A DNA stretch of 64,000 nt from positions 244,910 to 308,909 of the forward strand of contig JAENRP010000005.1 in the NCBI GenBank assembly GCA_024741835.1. The letters run 5' to 3'. Both the position numbers and the translations under genes were made by a program. Source of the stretch: Diplocarpon mali. Its lineage: Eukaryota > Ascomycota > Leotiomycetes > Helotiales > Drepanopezizaceae. The notes under the pieces were generated by a model. That model worked only from the letters and a program-made list of their open reading frames with translations. It was not told the DNA's origin and ran no database searches. Shown in pieces: positions 14,131 through 27,137 of the stretch; position 1 is the stretch's first letter; every line of letters starts with the position of its first letter.

Positions 14131-14696
14131 AATGCCGTTGAAGGTTGGAAGGTCCTAATATGACACTTCAGTGGGTCGGCATTTCAAGTAAGCACAGGAT
14201 AACCCGAGCTGAAGTTTAAAGATACCCGAAACCTTAAATCACGATATCACATGATTAATATCTGTGATGACCCTGGTTATCGTAGAAATTACGATGTATG
14301 TCATGTCTAAGGTTCCCACGTTTTCCCAATGTTATGAGCTACGAATTGTCCGATTTTCTTCTGATTCGGCTTGTGCACATCGATTGGTTCCATATCTACT
14401 GCTCTACTCTTAAAATTTATGCAAGAAATGGTAATTCTGCGACGATCTCCGTGAAGACTAGCCACAGGAAAAGCAGCAGCAACTACATTAGTGATTCTGG
14501 GAGGTCTTGATAGTGACCATTACCAGATCCTGAGCCTAAGTGTATCTCCACCGACGCTGCGGCAAAGCTAAATACCATCCACCGTGCCATGCGTTCTTTT
14601 ATACATGCAAATGTAAATCGACAAGAATGGAGGCAAAAATGCCTGATAGTAAATTTAAGCTTGAGAGCTGGTATGCAGGTTGCTGGGCTCCACAAC
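14131..14696. other. Intergenic: COQ6 upstream region and TOP1 3' flank
   Basis: About 570 bp between the COQ6 start and the TOP1 stop, both on the minus strand. It should hold the COQ6 promoter and the TOP1 polyadenylation region. Short frames seen here have no domain and lack splice partners. Confidence 0.6.
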
Positions 14697-17600
14697 TTAA
14701 AACTCCCAGTCATCTTCGTCTTTTATCGACTCAATGGCCCAGTTGAATTTCTCTCTAAGGGTCTTGGAGAAGAACTTCTCAATAGGAACATCAAACTTCT
14801 TCGAGAAGATGACGGTCAAACGCGGATCAATGTAGTTCTATAACGGTTAGCCTTGGCCCCTGCGCTTGAAGTAGCAAAACTTACTATCTTACTCGTACCG
14901 AGCGCAACTTCCTTGTTGCCCTCTCGGTCTTCTGCCTGAAGTCTCATGGCTGCAATACGAGCATCCAATTTTTCGATGGCAACCTCATACTTCTCTACTG
15001 ATGGGCCCTTGCCCTCGGGCTCCACCTTCTTCGACTTATTCTCTTTTTTGAACTTCTTCTCCAAATCATCAGCAACCTCAAGTCTCTCGGTCAGCTCCTT
15101 GGCCTTCATTTCCTTTTGACCTTCGGCAGCGAGCTTTTCGTTATCCTTCTGAAACTTCTTTTCGATCTTTGTGCGCTGCTCTTGAACGAGAAAGGCTTGG
15201 TGCTCGAGAATCCAGTCTTGGTCAAGATCATCGTCTAGTCCAAACCATTCGGCCCCCTTTTTCTTCCTTTGCTTGGGATCAACGTTAAGGATCATTTGCT
15301 TGAGGCGCCATTGCTGATATTGAAGGCCTTTGATCTAGAAAGAGCTTGTCAGTCCCATACATTCCACAGAGATCTGAGCCAACTCACTCGATCAGTCATT
15401 TTTTCCATCTGGGCCTCGTGACTAGCACCAACAGAGCGCTTATGGTTACACAGTACTGCAACCTCTCGATTGCAATCATTGTATAGTTTGACCTTTTCTT
15501 GTATAGAAAGGTTCTTAACTTTAAGTCCCTGTAGAAGTTTGGACATAGTCCAGGAAGCGTTATATGTACGAAATACCTTCGCACTGAGCCCAGGCATGTA
15601 GCTTGTTAAGTGCTTGTTCAGTTGGGTGGTCTGTTCTAGTCAGCTCGCACTGCAGCATTGACGTTTTCAGACTCACAGTAAGACGGTCAAAAATGTCATC
15701 GCCCTCTTTTTTTGGAGGCTTTTTGAAGAGCTTCAGATTCTTGAAAACCTTGTCCTCAACAGCAACCTCATCGTAGTATCTGATGCTGTCCTTTCCGAGA
15801 AAGTCGAAAATCACAATGTTCGGAGGCTTTAGAGTTATATGCTCATACTTGAGAGAGCAGCAGCCAACAGTTTCAGCCTCATTCTCGGAGTCCTTTTCGT
15901 TCCCAGCACGAAGTGCCAGCCGATCAATCAGATAGACCGCTGTGGCGCGTTGTCTATCTGCCATGAGCTCAGCACGAAGGTCGCGCGTATATTCCTCCCG
16001 GATATGATCAATGTGCTTCTTGAGCTCTCGAGCCTTTTCAAACTTTTTGAAGTCACTTTGACCCTTAACACTGCTCTTCGCGGCTAGCATTACATACTTG
16101 TAAGCACCGTTGATATTTTCCTGCCACATCGCAAGCCATGTCGCCTTGTTGTCGTGCTGGACCGCTTTCCATTTGTAACCTTCTGGAGGAGTGGGTACAG
16201 TAGCCTCTTTGCCGATGTTAATGGTGATCTGGTTAGGCAGGACGCGGCGCTTTACTTTTCCGGTCTTGGGGTGCGCACCACGACCTCTAAACAGGCCAGG
16301 AGGTTCTACTCGAAAATTTCCGACCTGTTCCTTGCGACCGTCCCAGATACAGCGAGTGAAGGGAGCTTCGACCTTGTCCTTCTCGGCTTTCTCCGCCTTC
16401 TTTTCGGCAGCCGAACGAGCCTTTCTTGCTTGACTCTTGCCGTCATAATAGTTGAATATTTGCTTAAAATCAAGTTTGGAAAACTCTTTGATGCTAATTT
16501 TGGCCCCATCAGGACCCTTGGCGCCTCCGGTTCTCTTCACCTCATCTGTGAAGTCCCCAAAGAAATTCTTCTGGAATGTGGGATTTTCAACATTAAGTGT
16601 GGAGTTCAGCATAGCACCGAAGAAGCCAGCAATCTCCTCTGCTTCAATGGACAATGTGACTGGGATACCGTCATATAGAAGCTTGACGTGCTTTGGAAGT
16701 GGCTCATATTCAGGTGGGAAGATGACACCATTGTGTTGCAATGTCTCCCATTTGATGCTATCGTCTTCCTTCTTCGGAGCATCCCACCATCTGTGCACTT
16801 CCTCCTGCTCTTCTTCACTATCTTGCTTCTCCACGCTTTTAGCCTTCTTGATTGGGGTGGCGTCCTCTTTCTTAATTTTGCCGCTCGACTTCTTAGCTGG
16901 TGCCTTCTTTGCGAGTGCTACGTCTGAATCAGATTCTTCTTTCTTGACACCATTCGATTTCTTCGCTGAGGCGGCACCATTGGATTTCTGTGGTTTGGCC
17001 TTCGCTTTGCTCTCTTTAGCCCGAATTTTCTTGGCTTCAACCGTCGCCTGCTTCTCGAGAGAAGCTTTTTTGTTCGCAAGTTTTGTGGTCAGAGGCTCAT
17101 CATCAGAAGATTTTGCGTCAACGAGATCCGCCTTGGTGATTTTTGGAGGTAGCTTTCCGCCTCTCTTCTTTGCGGCAGCGAGGGGAACATCAGAGTCTGA
17201 GTCAGACTTTACGACTTTTTTGGAGGTTTTTTGACGCTTCGCCTGATGAGTGTAAGTACACATTCATCATGCCAAGGAAAAGTCTAAGTCGTGATGAATG
17301 ATGGAAATTCGTACCATAGGGACAATGCTGTCGCTGTCTCCATCCGAACCATCATTGTAATTGACAGACTTTGAAGTGCTATTCCTTGACTTGCGCTTCG
17401 AGATACCATTTCTCGAAGGCTTATCAATGTGCATCCGGTCCTCGACTACAGGGCCATTTCGAATAGACACTCCCGCTGGTGCAAAAGCCCTACTCGAGGG
17501 TCCAGCCTGATCCATAATTCTATCCTCTGTTTTCGAGATACGCGCGCTTGAAACTACCAAGATAGAATGTCAGTCTCGAGAAATATGTTTGGACTTTGAC

Positions 17601-17745
17601 GAAGCAAAAGTGACAGGCTACTGAGGTTACATTGGAAAGTGATTGCGCGAACTCTTGATAACAGCCTGAATTCAACTTCCTCTAAAATTACAAGGTACTC
17701 ACGTTTGCCAGCAAGAGGGACATCCTCTTCGGAGTCTGACGACAT
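14697..17745 (-). CDS. TOP1: DNA topoisomerase I (type IB)
   Basis: Nuclear type IB topoisomerase that relaxes supercoils during transcription and replication. Six exons fit in frame: 17745-17703, 17553-17315, 17242-15677, 15630-15388, 15334-14885 and 14837-14697; introns are 149, 72, 46, 53 and 47 nt; product about 893 aa. The first 270 residues are Lys/Ser/Glu-rich, with acidic SDSDSD clusters and nuclear-localisation-like basic runs. The core domain follows ([17 protein letters not shown], then [17 protein letters not shown]), then [12 protein letters not shown] and CNHKR, a charged coiled-coil linker (residues about 740-830), and the C-terminal domain with [12 protein letters not shown]. 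The tyrosine of NYIDPR is the family's DNA-linking residue and lies in the last exon, directly after the last splice site. The end [17 protein letters not shown] matches the family. It is divergent to ATP synthase gamma. Confidence 0.96.
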
Positions 17746-18212
17746 CTTGAAGAAATATGGAGGCGGTCTCTGGGGAAAGATTGAAGATTTGACCCGATTG
17801 GAACGAAGCAGCGAGCTGAACAGTTGTCAATACCGGACGCGATTTTTGTTGCTCTTGGTAGTTTGGCTTGCCTTTGAGCGCGTAGAGTCAGACTGATAGG
17901 TTTGTTTTTTATGGAAACCTGTCGCAGATGTTTAAAGAGAAGAAGTGGTTGAGTAAAGAGGCGTCTTGACATGCAAAATATGGGCATGAGAATGGAGCCT
18001 TGCTTTTTGGAGTGAGAAGTCAGATTCTCTTAAGGTGGCTTCTGTCGCTTATTGGTTCAAGCTAACTAAGTGGGGTCATCTAAACTTGAAAGCCTGAGGT
18101 GCTCCAGATTACTGCGGACAACCCGACAACGAAAAACCGCTCCATCATCCAGCCTTCCCTGTGTCAATTGAGCCTCCAATTCCAAAGGCTCAATCCTCTT
18201 CCTGTCGATAAG
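17746..18212. promoter_or_regulatory. Divergent promoter region TOP1 / ATP synthase gamma
   Basis: 467 bp separate the two start codons. The interval contains no other gene and must hold both 5' leaders and promoters. No specific operator could be assigned by eye. Confidence 0.6.
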
Positions 18213-19399
18213 ATGCTTTCCAGAGCTGCTCGGCCTGCCTTGAGAGCTGGCGCTGCGGTGTCTGTCCGGTGAGCAATCCCTTATGGTGATGAACTTGGAC
18301 GACTGGAGACCCGGAAGCTGCAGATATTGGACTTGAGGGAATGGAGGGACGAGAATGGGTAGCGAAGCGGAAAAGGCTAATAGGAGTGTGTAATCAGACC
18401 TATTCCTCAAAATGCGGCTATGTTTGCGACCCTTCGTGAAATCGAGGATAGATTGAAGTCGATTAGGTACTTAACTGTTCCCTTTAGTTCGACTACAACA
18501 TCCAATGATCTGACAATGCCTCAAGAAACATCGAGAAGATCACGAAGACGATGAAGATCGTTGCCTCTACGAAGCTCAACCGTGCCCAGCGTGCCATGAC
18601 CGATTCTCGAGCATACGGGCAAACCTCCAATACAGTATTTGAGCAAGCTGAGACCAAGCCATTGGAGGGAGAAAACAAGAAGACACTGCTTGTGGTTGCC
18701 AGCTCGGACAAGGGATTGTGCGGCGGCATCCACTCTGGCTTGTCAAAGAAGGTCCGCCGCATTCTTGCTGAGAAGCCAGATGCCGATATCGTTGTCTTGG
18801 GAGAGAAGTGCAAAGCTCAACTGAGTCGATCCAACTCCAAGAATATCGTCTTGAGTTTTGCTGGTGTTGGAAAGAACATTCCAACATTCACTGAGTCCCA
18901 GGCTATTGCCGACCAGATCTCACTGCTGCCAACGGACTATGCTTCCGTCCAGATCATCTACAACAAGTTCGTTAATGCCACCAGCTACGAGCCTACCCCT
19001 GTTGAGGCATACTCTGAGGAGGCTATCGTCAACTCCCGTAAGTTGCAGGCGCTTCAAGTATACTTCGTGACGCTGACCACGTACTAAAGCCAACTTCTCT
19101 GCTTTCGAGATCGACGATGAGGTTCTTGCCAACCTTCGGGAGTACGCTCTATCCAACGCTCTCTTTTGGGCTCTTACCGAAGGCCACGCTTGTGAGATCT
19201 CTGCTCGTCGTAATGCCATGGATGTATGTAACTTTGCTGCAACCTACACTCATCGGATGCTAATATGAAGCAGAACGCATCCAAGAACGCCGGAGACATG
19301 ATCAACAAGTACCAAATTCTGTTCAACCGAACACGTCAAGCTGTCATTACTGGCGAGTTGGTTGAGATTATTACTGGTGCCGCCGCTTCGGAAGAGTAA
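18213..19399 (+). CDS. ATP3: Mitochondrial ATP synthase subunit gamma
   Basis: Central rotor stalk of the F1 sector of mitochondrial ATP synthase. Five exons: 18213-18268, 18398-18466, 18526-19037, 19090-19223 and 19274-19399, giving 298 aa, the usual length. The N-terminus ([19 protein letters not shown]) is Arg/Ala-rich with no acidic residue, typical of a mitochondrial presequence. The mature start [24 protein letters not shown] forms the N-terminal coiled-coil helix. The middle has [17 protein letters not shown]. The C-terminus [17 protein letters not shown] matches the gamma-subunit signature and completes the second coiled-coil strand. All splice phases agree (2, 2, 1, 0), which fixes the model well. 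Confidence 0.96.
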
Positions 19400-22300
19400 A
19401 AGGGTTTGTCAATATGTAGTCTAGTTACGCAGCTTTCGGCTTTCCCAAGCGTGATTGAATCAATTTTCTTCTGTACCAATGCACAACTTCCAAATTGAGC
19501 CACAACCTGGTCAATTATCAGTTCCCATTTTGCTTAGAGTGTGGATCATACTCGGCGCAACACCGTGTTCCGTGCCTCCTAGCTAGGTCTATAATGTGCC
19601 GGTCACATTCGTAGGCCTCATCGCACCACCTCGGTGTTTGTTCAAACGCACAACGCGGAAAATCAAACGAAAACGTCCATTCGGTTCCGGCACGTTTCCT
19701 TCGTATGTAGGCTAGTCACGTCTTCCTGCTCCTCTTCTCTTACACTCCGGCACAGTGGCTGCTAGACTCGAGAGCAAGCCTGCGAACCTCCCATGAGCAA
19801 CATTACTCACACATCCACAATATTCCCACCAAATCTCGACCTTTTTTAGAAGACCTACTTCTACGTCTCTACTACGAACCTCTTTGGCTCCAACACTGTC
19901 TACTCTGCCGTACGGTTTGAGATCTGTCACCCTAATTAGTCTACATTCACAGCTAAGACTCGTCTCTTATTATTGGTTGCGAAGTTCAAGACACTTTCTT
20001 GGGGATCTAGGGCTGGATGAAATGAATTTTACGCATGCCTTTAGCTGACGCTGGCACTGACGAAGCCTGTCAAGATCTATAGGATTCACCGGCAATCATT
20101 CCTCATATTTTAAATCCAGGCAGTTACGATTATTGAATACCTCCCAATGATACTTGAAGGGACTAATAGCTGTAGGTTTGAGGATAGAGGGAACACCGGA
20201 TCAGTCAGGAACAGCCGATATTGTGCTGGGCGTACAGAACGGACAGTAGCATGTGAGGCCGAAGAGCTTTGGACGCAGGAGGCGGATAATGACCATTCGT
20301 CAGGTGGTGAGTGGCCGAGAATGTTCCATCTGTGAGGCCTCATTCGCACAGTTAGTTGTGCTCTTTTGTGTGTAGAGGGTCGAACTATCTTGAAATTAAG
20401 CTCTGAGATTTTAGGACCACCTAAGGATGCAAACATTCTTAATTACACTTATCGTTATTTGTCCACAAGTGTGGTAGAACCAGTATTGAAAGGTTACCAT
20501 ACTCTGTGTCTTGACAATAACATGTGCTGCTACGAAAAAGCTGCAGCTTGTTGTCTACAAGAAGTCCCTATTGTGTTGTGCTGCTGCTGGTTACAGGTCT
20601 TTGCTAGATCCTTCAACTTCTTGATGCGAGCCAAATGTTGTAATCTATATGAATTACTAGTGAGCGGCAAGTGCAGTGGCTGAATTGCCCAGTTAAAGAG
20701 AATTATACAACCGTCGATAATCCACATGTGGTGAAATATAAACAAATGCAGCTGTGAATCTATCCAGGTTCTCATATATCTGACCAGTACAAATATTTTG
20801 CTTCGCATGTCCTTCATTAATGACCCTCAAATTTTCCAGTGTATCATTTTTTGGCATTTATAACTACAAACTTCAACGATCCATCAGCTGTACTTATCGG
20901 TCTTATACAAACACACATCTCACTATCATATTCTTCATCCATATAAAAATCTCGCTTTTTTGAATTGCTACTAGCTCCTTTTGTATTTTACGTAACAAAT
21001 GTTAATGTTACCTTCTCTTGTGCCTAGGATCTTGGGATTATATTTGAACTTCTAAAAAGCGATGTTTTATAGTCTGCTTTCACGCTCTAGATTGGCCACT
21101 CAATATTTATTAGGAAGATGGTAACCTCGGAGCTTCTGGCGTAGAATTGTAGGCGCTTCTTGGGCCGAGAGCTAGAAATGCCATGAATATTAGTAATTGA
21201 ATGTCAGAGTTGAGAGACGACGACTCAACACCTATACACAGTGTCTCCTACAAACCTCCAACTCTTTTAAGATTATATAGAGCTAAAATTCAGTCCTTTT
21301 AACGCCGATATCATATTCCAAGGCGTTCTAATTTAGATATAAGCACTCCTGACTATACAATAAAAAATCTTACTCGGCCTCTCTACCTTCTACTATTGAC
21401 CTCTACTTACGTATTCTATAATTATGTATAATATGTCTCCATGAGTAGTGGGATAACCTAAAAGTAATTATGAGAAGGAATAATGCAAGTCATATTATGT
21501 AAAGAAGAAGCCAAGAAAAAGTTTATACTGTGATGCTAGTATAAGTTCGTAAGAATGGTTAAGGTTAAATGGCTACAAATAACTAGCAAGATGCTTGTTA
21601 GGTAATTAAATAAATAATCTCACTTACATAAGAGGAAATTTACAGCTTAGGATAAGAGATTTGGGTTAGACTTAAGGCGATTCCTTAGCTCTATTAATTA
21701 TACAAGGCACTTCTATAAGGCAAAATCTAAACTTGAGACTTAGAGTGTCTCTTTTCGACTAGAATATATGAGGAGACTTTTATCTCAGGAAATGGGCAAA
21801 GACCAAGGGCTGAATAATGAATGGCCAGGAGTTATTTATACTAGTTTTTCCCTTACAATTAAAAATACAACTAAAGAATTTCTCGATTATGCTATACATT
21901 TTTCAAATCAAGAAAACATGTTAAAGGTGAGAAAAATATATCACAGTTGATTTTATATCTCATACGGCAGAATTTATCATTACCATCTCCCCCAAAGAGA
22001 ATAGTCCTCTATTTTGCTCCAGCGTCTTACAGATTCTGTGCTGCCCTTGTGCCGCTCCTACAGAGTAACTAATGAATTTCCATATTGTCTGATTGTAATC
22101 TTCACACTGATATGGAACTAGGTGTCCAGACCCCTTACTTAAGTGCTACAGTGATGGCTCATTCGTCGTTATGTCGGATATTTGCCAAAAACTTCTTTAG
22201 GGGAGATAGCAACCAGTTATCGTAATCTTATGGACGGCCGCCGCTGAGCGAGGCTTGTAAGTTCGATACTTGTATACCGTACTCACACAAGTCCCGGTGC

Positions 22301-25300
22301 ACATACTATTGAAAATATTGTCTTTACCCATGTATAACCGAGGGTGTATTTTTATGCTAGGTACTTCAAAATCTTCCATAAAATTCCCTAGTTGGCTTGC
22401 GAAGAAGGAGCTGTCCAAAACTTCAAATCGTGTGATGTTCCATTGCACTGGAAGTGGGGCAACTCTATTCTGAACACAACAACCTCTCTTTGAGTCAGCT
22501 TGAGCAAGGGGAAGTCTCTATAATATTACATTTTGGTGTTCTTAATCTCATTGCGAAGCTCATGGAGTGCTGCTTTACCAGAAGATAGCGAAAATTTCGT
22601 GGCTTTTACACGCTCTCCAATGATCAGCACTTTTGACGTGGTGAGTAGCCTCAACAAGTGATGCAAGTTTTTACTGTAAATTCATTGGACTGTCACGGAA
22701 ACGAGCACGATGCCTAGTTCAGCTTGGTATTGCCACAAATATCTGCTCTTCGTCGAGATTTCCTTTCGGATATTCTGCTAGGCTACTGCTTGATGGTCTC
22801 GAGGATTCACATATGGTGCTAGATCAACGACTGAAAGAACTGCAATGAGTTGCTGATGGGTTAAACTGTCAAAAATCTGTTGATCGATGGAATAATATGC
22901 CGAGAAAGCTTACCAGTAGCTGCTTATTGGATAAGCCCATTTGCTTCCAATTTCCAAAAGATCTTACAATCTTCGCAGGTCAGCTTGTTGCGCATGGACT
23001 AAGAGCATAACAGCGTAGTAAGTAGAACAAGAGCATAGCCCAGCCTGAAACATACCAAAGCTCTGGTTGATATCAGGTCGAAACTTCTCTACTTCAAACA
23101 ATCGGCTGATAAAACACCGAACTAAAGATTTTAAAAAGGATATTGATCACTTCGTGTGGATGATATGTTCGATATTTGGAGGATTATAGCAGTCCAGGGG
23201 CCTTCAAAGCTAGAAGCGAGTATGTTGGTATGTAATCAATATCCCGACGATGTTCTTGTGCCAATTAGCCTGGCTTCTCTAACCTCCAGCACTCTTTCAC
23301 ATTGCTTCAGGTCAGTAAGCTGAGGTATCCAAACTCATCTGATACATTGAAAACTCCAAAATCACAGTGTGTCTTGCTCTATAACCTTCGAGAGCTTACA
23401 ACTGCCCGAGAATAGAAGCCACTCTCTCGGGCAGTTTGACTACCTGATAAGCCACGGCAGGTATATTACAGTGTTGATGCAGACCCAAGTATACCTGATA
23501 CTAGAGTTCGCGCCTTTTGGGGCAGGTATGAACCATGTATCTAACCAGCCTATTCATTCGGGTTTCACCAATTTTATTACTTACAATGACTAAGCAATCA
23601 CACGAGTTACAGTGACCAACAACTCTGTCCAGAAGTTCTTCAATGACTAGGCCCCTGAAAATATAAACGCACAATATATTGTTATAACTCCAAGGAGATA
23701 ACCCTTAGTCTAAGCTGTGCAAGTGTTGGTTCTAAACAAAGACTCCACTCCTCTCGCTTAACAATCTTTGGCGAGATACTGCCCTTATTCTTAGTTTCTA
23801 TGAGATTGTGCTTTCTGCGAGGCCAGTATCAACTGTAAATTGTAACTTAGACTATCCACTAACAAAATTAATACTGTTAAGCCCCCGCTACAAAGCCCGG
23901 CAGGTTCTCGCCAAGCTTCCTGCCTATTCAAAGGGTCTTTTTGGTACCAACACATACCTCTCTCCCTCATCCCCAACATTCTCCCAACCACACATTATCT
24001 TCCAAGATTCCAAGAACGTTCAGTAAAAATAGATTTCCCATGAGAAGCAGCAGTATCTCTTAGTTGAGAGTCACAGAAGGTATTCGAGCTTTTTGCAATT
24101 ACCAGCAATGTTCCTGTTCAAATCTTATCTGTCCGACAACTCTTGCAATTTCTCGAAAGCTCTCTTCACTTACACATTATATTACCCCAGCAATGATTTC
24201 TATGGTACACTAACGGCTTTACCAGCATAAATTTTCGCCGCAATTTCAAATTGACGATGTCAAAACTTCCTCTTTCTACTTCTGCCTCCTTTCGTAATGT
24301 ATAAGGGAACTCTCAAATTACATGTCCTTAGCCCACACCCCCGTGTCCATTATAAGATGTAAATTTTGACTTGTGGTATACTATGGGCGATCTCCTGTCA
24401 CTGTCCGACTCAGAATCACGGTACTCGAAATACCATTTTTCCAACTATCCCTCTTTCACTTCTCATATTCACCAAGAAAGCCTCTCAGATCTTCACCTTG
24501 CTGCAGCTTCTGAATCAGTCGCTATGGGGCGCCAAATTTCAGCCTTGAGCTAATATATTCACCTGCGATGAGGGTACTTAAAGACCCATTCGTCCTTCGA
24601 CCACCTCGCCTTTCTCCTTCAACTACAACACGCTCCTTCACTGATCAACGACTGCTCAAGTGTATCTTGTCTTCTTACCTGAGACCCTCAATTCTCCATA
24701 TTGCATCGTCAACTCATTATTTCAACTCAAGTCCTTTCACTATTACCACGCACAATTCATTCCACCTCCAAATAACGGCCAGCTACCAACGAAACATTAT
24801 TGCACTCCTCAACAGCTATTTGAGACAAGACTCTCCGCACCCGCAACAAGTACAAGAAAACATTCACGGCAACTCAAGACAGAGTCATCAATTACAATAA
24901 ACACGTATCCTTGTGCTACATCTGAGGCCAACAAATTGACCTTCCTAGAAAGTATCCACAGAGGTCGTCCCCAAGACAGGGCAGGACCATATTAAGATAA
25001 TCCATTGGCGTCCGAAGATCCAGACCCTTCATATATCAGCCTTCTGACCTTGTAATATTGGCCTTACAAAGCATACACATACAATTTGGGATAAATTCAG
25101 CAGTAGGCCTTGGTCATTCTGTTCGATAGACAAATTTGCCTCATCACAGGGTAAGATTTCCAGTGGCATTCAATAGCATATCAACCAGCACCTGCTGCAT
25201 TGGTTTCTACAGAAAATCTCTGGTCCACTTGAGTCCCATACAAAAAGATCGAACAACTGTCTGTTTGCCCTCAGAGCCAGGCTTCAAGTAAGTCATATGT

Positions 25301-25572
25301 TTTTTTTGTCTATCCCCTGGCTCTTGCTACTTTTGATTTTGTGTCTGGAATTTACTCAAACAGTGTTTCCAATAAACTTGATTGCAGATGCTTTCCAACC
25401 GGGTCCCGAACTAATTTTACTAAATAAAAACAATGTTTTCAAATATTGACACTTAGCTAACACGTTTTATATTCAGAACCGACACAAGGGGGTCCTGAAA
25501 TTTGTAAAGATTTCACATATCAGTCTCAACCGACTCATCATACACCTTGAGCAAAAACACACAACTGCAGCC
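19400..25572. other. AT-rich tract without supportable genes
   Basis: About 6.2 kb. The first 600 bp are ordinary 3' flank. From about 20,400 to 25,500 the sequence becomes AT-rich, especially 20,800-22,000, with frequent TA and few long frames (none above about 110 codons). 21,480-21,960 is particularly rich in TAA/TTA/TATA. This resembles decayed repeat DNA altered by repeat-induced point mutation, but no element ends or coding remnants could be recognised. A perfect 12-bp inverted repeat at 23400-23436 is listed separately. C/T-rich sequence at 24,400-24,800 contains short Ser/Thr/His-rich frames that look non-genic. Confidence 0.55.
23400..23436. repeat. Perfect 12-bp inverted repeat (hairpin)
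   Basis: Left arm AACTGCCCGAGA (23400-23411) and right arm TCTCGGGCAGTT (23425-23436) are exact reverse complements around a 13-nt loop. The stem is GC-rich while its surroundings are AT-rich, so it stands out. No gene surrounds it. Confidence 0.85.
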
Positions 25573-26958
25573 ATGTGTGTCAAGGAGTTCCTTGGATACA
25601 ATTGTGGGCACTGCTCTGTACCACACCTCCGAAGATGCCCTCTCACACTTCTCAATGCAAGCTTCCCCGACTGTGAGTACGCTGCGGAGCGACCGCTCTT
25701 CATCAATGAGAACTGCCACGCATGTACCCGTATTCTATGGAATGATCGGGTTCTCAAGGAAGAAGAGTCACACCGTGCCCGCCATCATGCTGGAGAGTGT
25801 GGGTGCCCAGTGATCTTCGATGGTGGGAATAGAGACTCTCATCGATTGAGACCTCGATCTAGCAAAGGAAAAGGTAAGGGCAAGGAAGTGTCTCTTTCCG
25901 GCGAGGATTCCGATACAGCAAAGCGCGAGGGTATGTTCAACTTCCCCTTTTCCCATGAAATGAATGCGGCATCCAGACCTTGCAGAGCAACGTGCGCTCC
26001 AAGATATCTGCCAGTTTTGTACTAGGGGATGAACACAGCTAACTCGCGCATAGGAGGCAATGGAGAGCATGCAGCGCAGTACCCAGTGGGAGGATATGAG
26101 GGCCAGGGCCGTGATATTCGATATCAAGGCCAACAAGATGTGGAGTCTAGCAGTCCTCATGTCCATGTCAGTGGTGCTCATCATCCAATGTCTATTAACC
26201 AAGAGTTGAGCATGCCAGGCCAGATGGAGTCCCCGTACGAGCATCCTGGCTGCTATGATGCTCAGAGTCGTGCAGTTATAGATAATGTCTATGATCGACA
26301 CGGTTTTCCAGAAGGCAGATCTGTCCAGCATTCTGCGCTGTCATTCAGTCATCTGGCTATCAACCAACCAGGTAGGGGTATGAAGTGGTATCCCGAGTAC
26401 AATCCCAATCGCGCAAACATTCCCCAGTTTCTCACAGGAACAGCGCCGATTGCTGTGCCTTACCAAGTACGCCAACGACTCTCAACGACAAAGACAGCCA
26501 AGGCTAGAACATCACGCATACCAGATGCAACGAATTCAGCTGCCGTACATACCCTGTCGTCTCCAATCACCGAACAAGATCAGCAAGACCAAGAACAAGT
26601 CCCAAACCCAACATTCAATCTAGCGGCTGCACCCCCTCCGGCTCTAGAAGCATCAGCGCAGGCACCAGTGGCAGAAGAAGCCAACGCCCAAACACTGGGA
26701 GAAGCTGCTGCGCCACTGCAAGATAACGTGTCTCATCCACCGACCTCTCATATTGTTCTGCAAATCCCGCGCGGTCCAAGAGCCTGGCAGTCTCGGAAGA
26801 AATCAAAGTCGTTTGGAGGTGAAAAATTCAGCCACCACAGCATTGTAGGGGACACCTCAATCGACATCAAAGCTGCCGACGATGCTGGATATGTTGAAGT
26901 TGATCACAAGTCTCCTGGCGTCGTAAGCAGCGGCGTGGTTGATGCCATGCCAATGTAG
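25573..26958 (+). CDS. Hypothetical protein with N-terminal cysteine/histidine-rich module
   Basis: Not recognised by name. Two exons, 25573-25930 and 26054-26958 (123-nt intron, phase 1), give about 420 aa. The first 85 residues contain regularly spaced Cys and His (CVKEFLGYNCGHC, then RRCPLTLLN, FPDCEYAAE, NENCHACTRILWN, RARHHAGECGCP). This could bind zinc, but the spacing fits no finger class I can name. It is followed by a basic KGKGKGKE run. The rest is low complexity and probably disordered: Gln/Gly/His-rich, then Pro/Ala-rich (AAAPPPALEAS), ending with GPRAWQSRKKSKSFGG and an acidic tail. No signal peptide or membrane segment. Similar Cys-rich N-termini occur in unnamed filamentous-fungal proteins, to my recollection. 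It converges with the complex I 49-kDa gene, whose stop is 180 bp away. Confidence 0.7.
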
Positions 26959-27137
26959 GTAAAGCTGCTTGGTAAGTGAAGATTCTGAAGGCTCTATAAA
27001 GAAAATGTGGGTGCTAGCATTGCTAACTCAGTGCGTTAGACTTTATACAGATAGTAAAACTTCCGTGTGTCGCCCAATTACAACCCTCGCAGCTCACATC
27101 ACCTCCTCTGCGCTGTGGATTTTCAATATTTCGTTTT

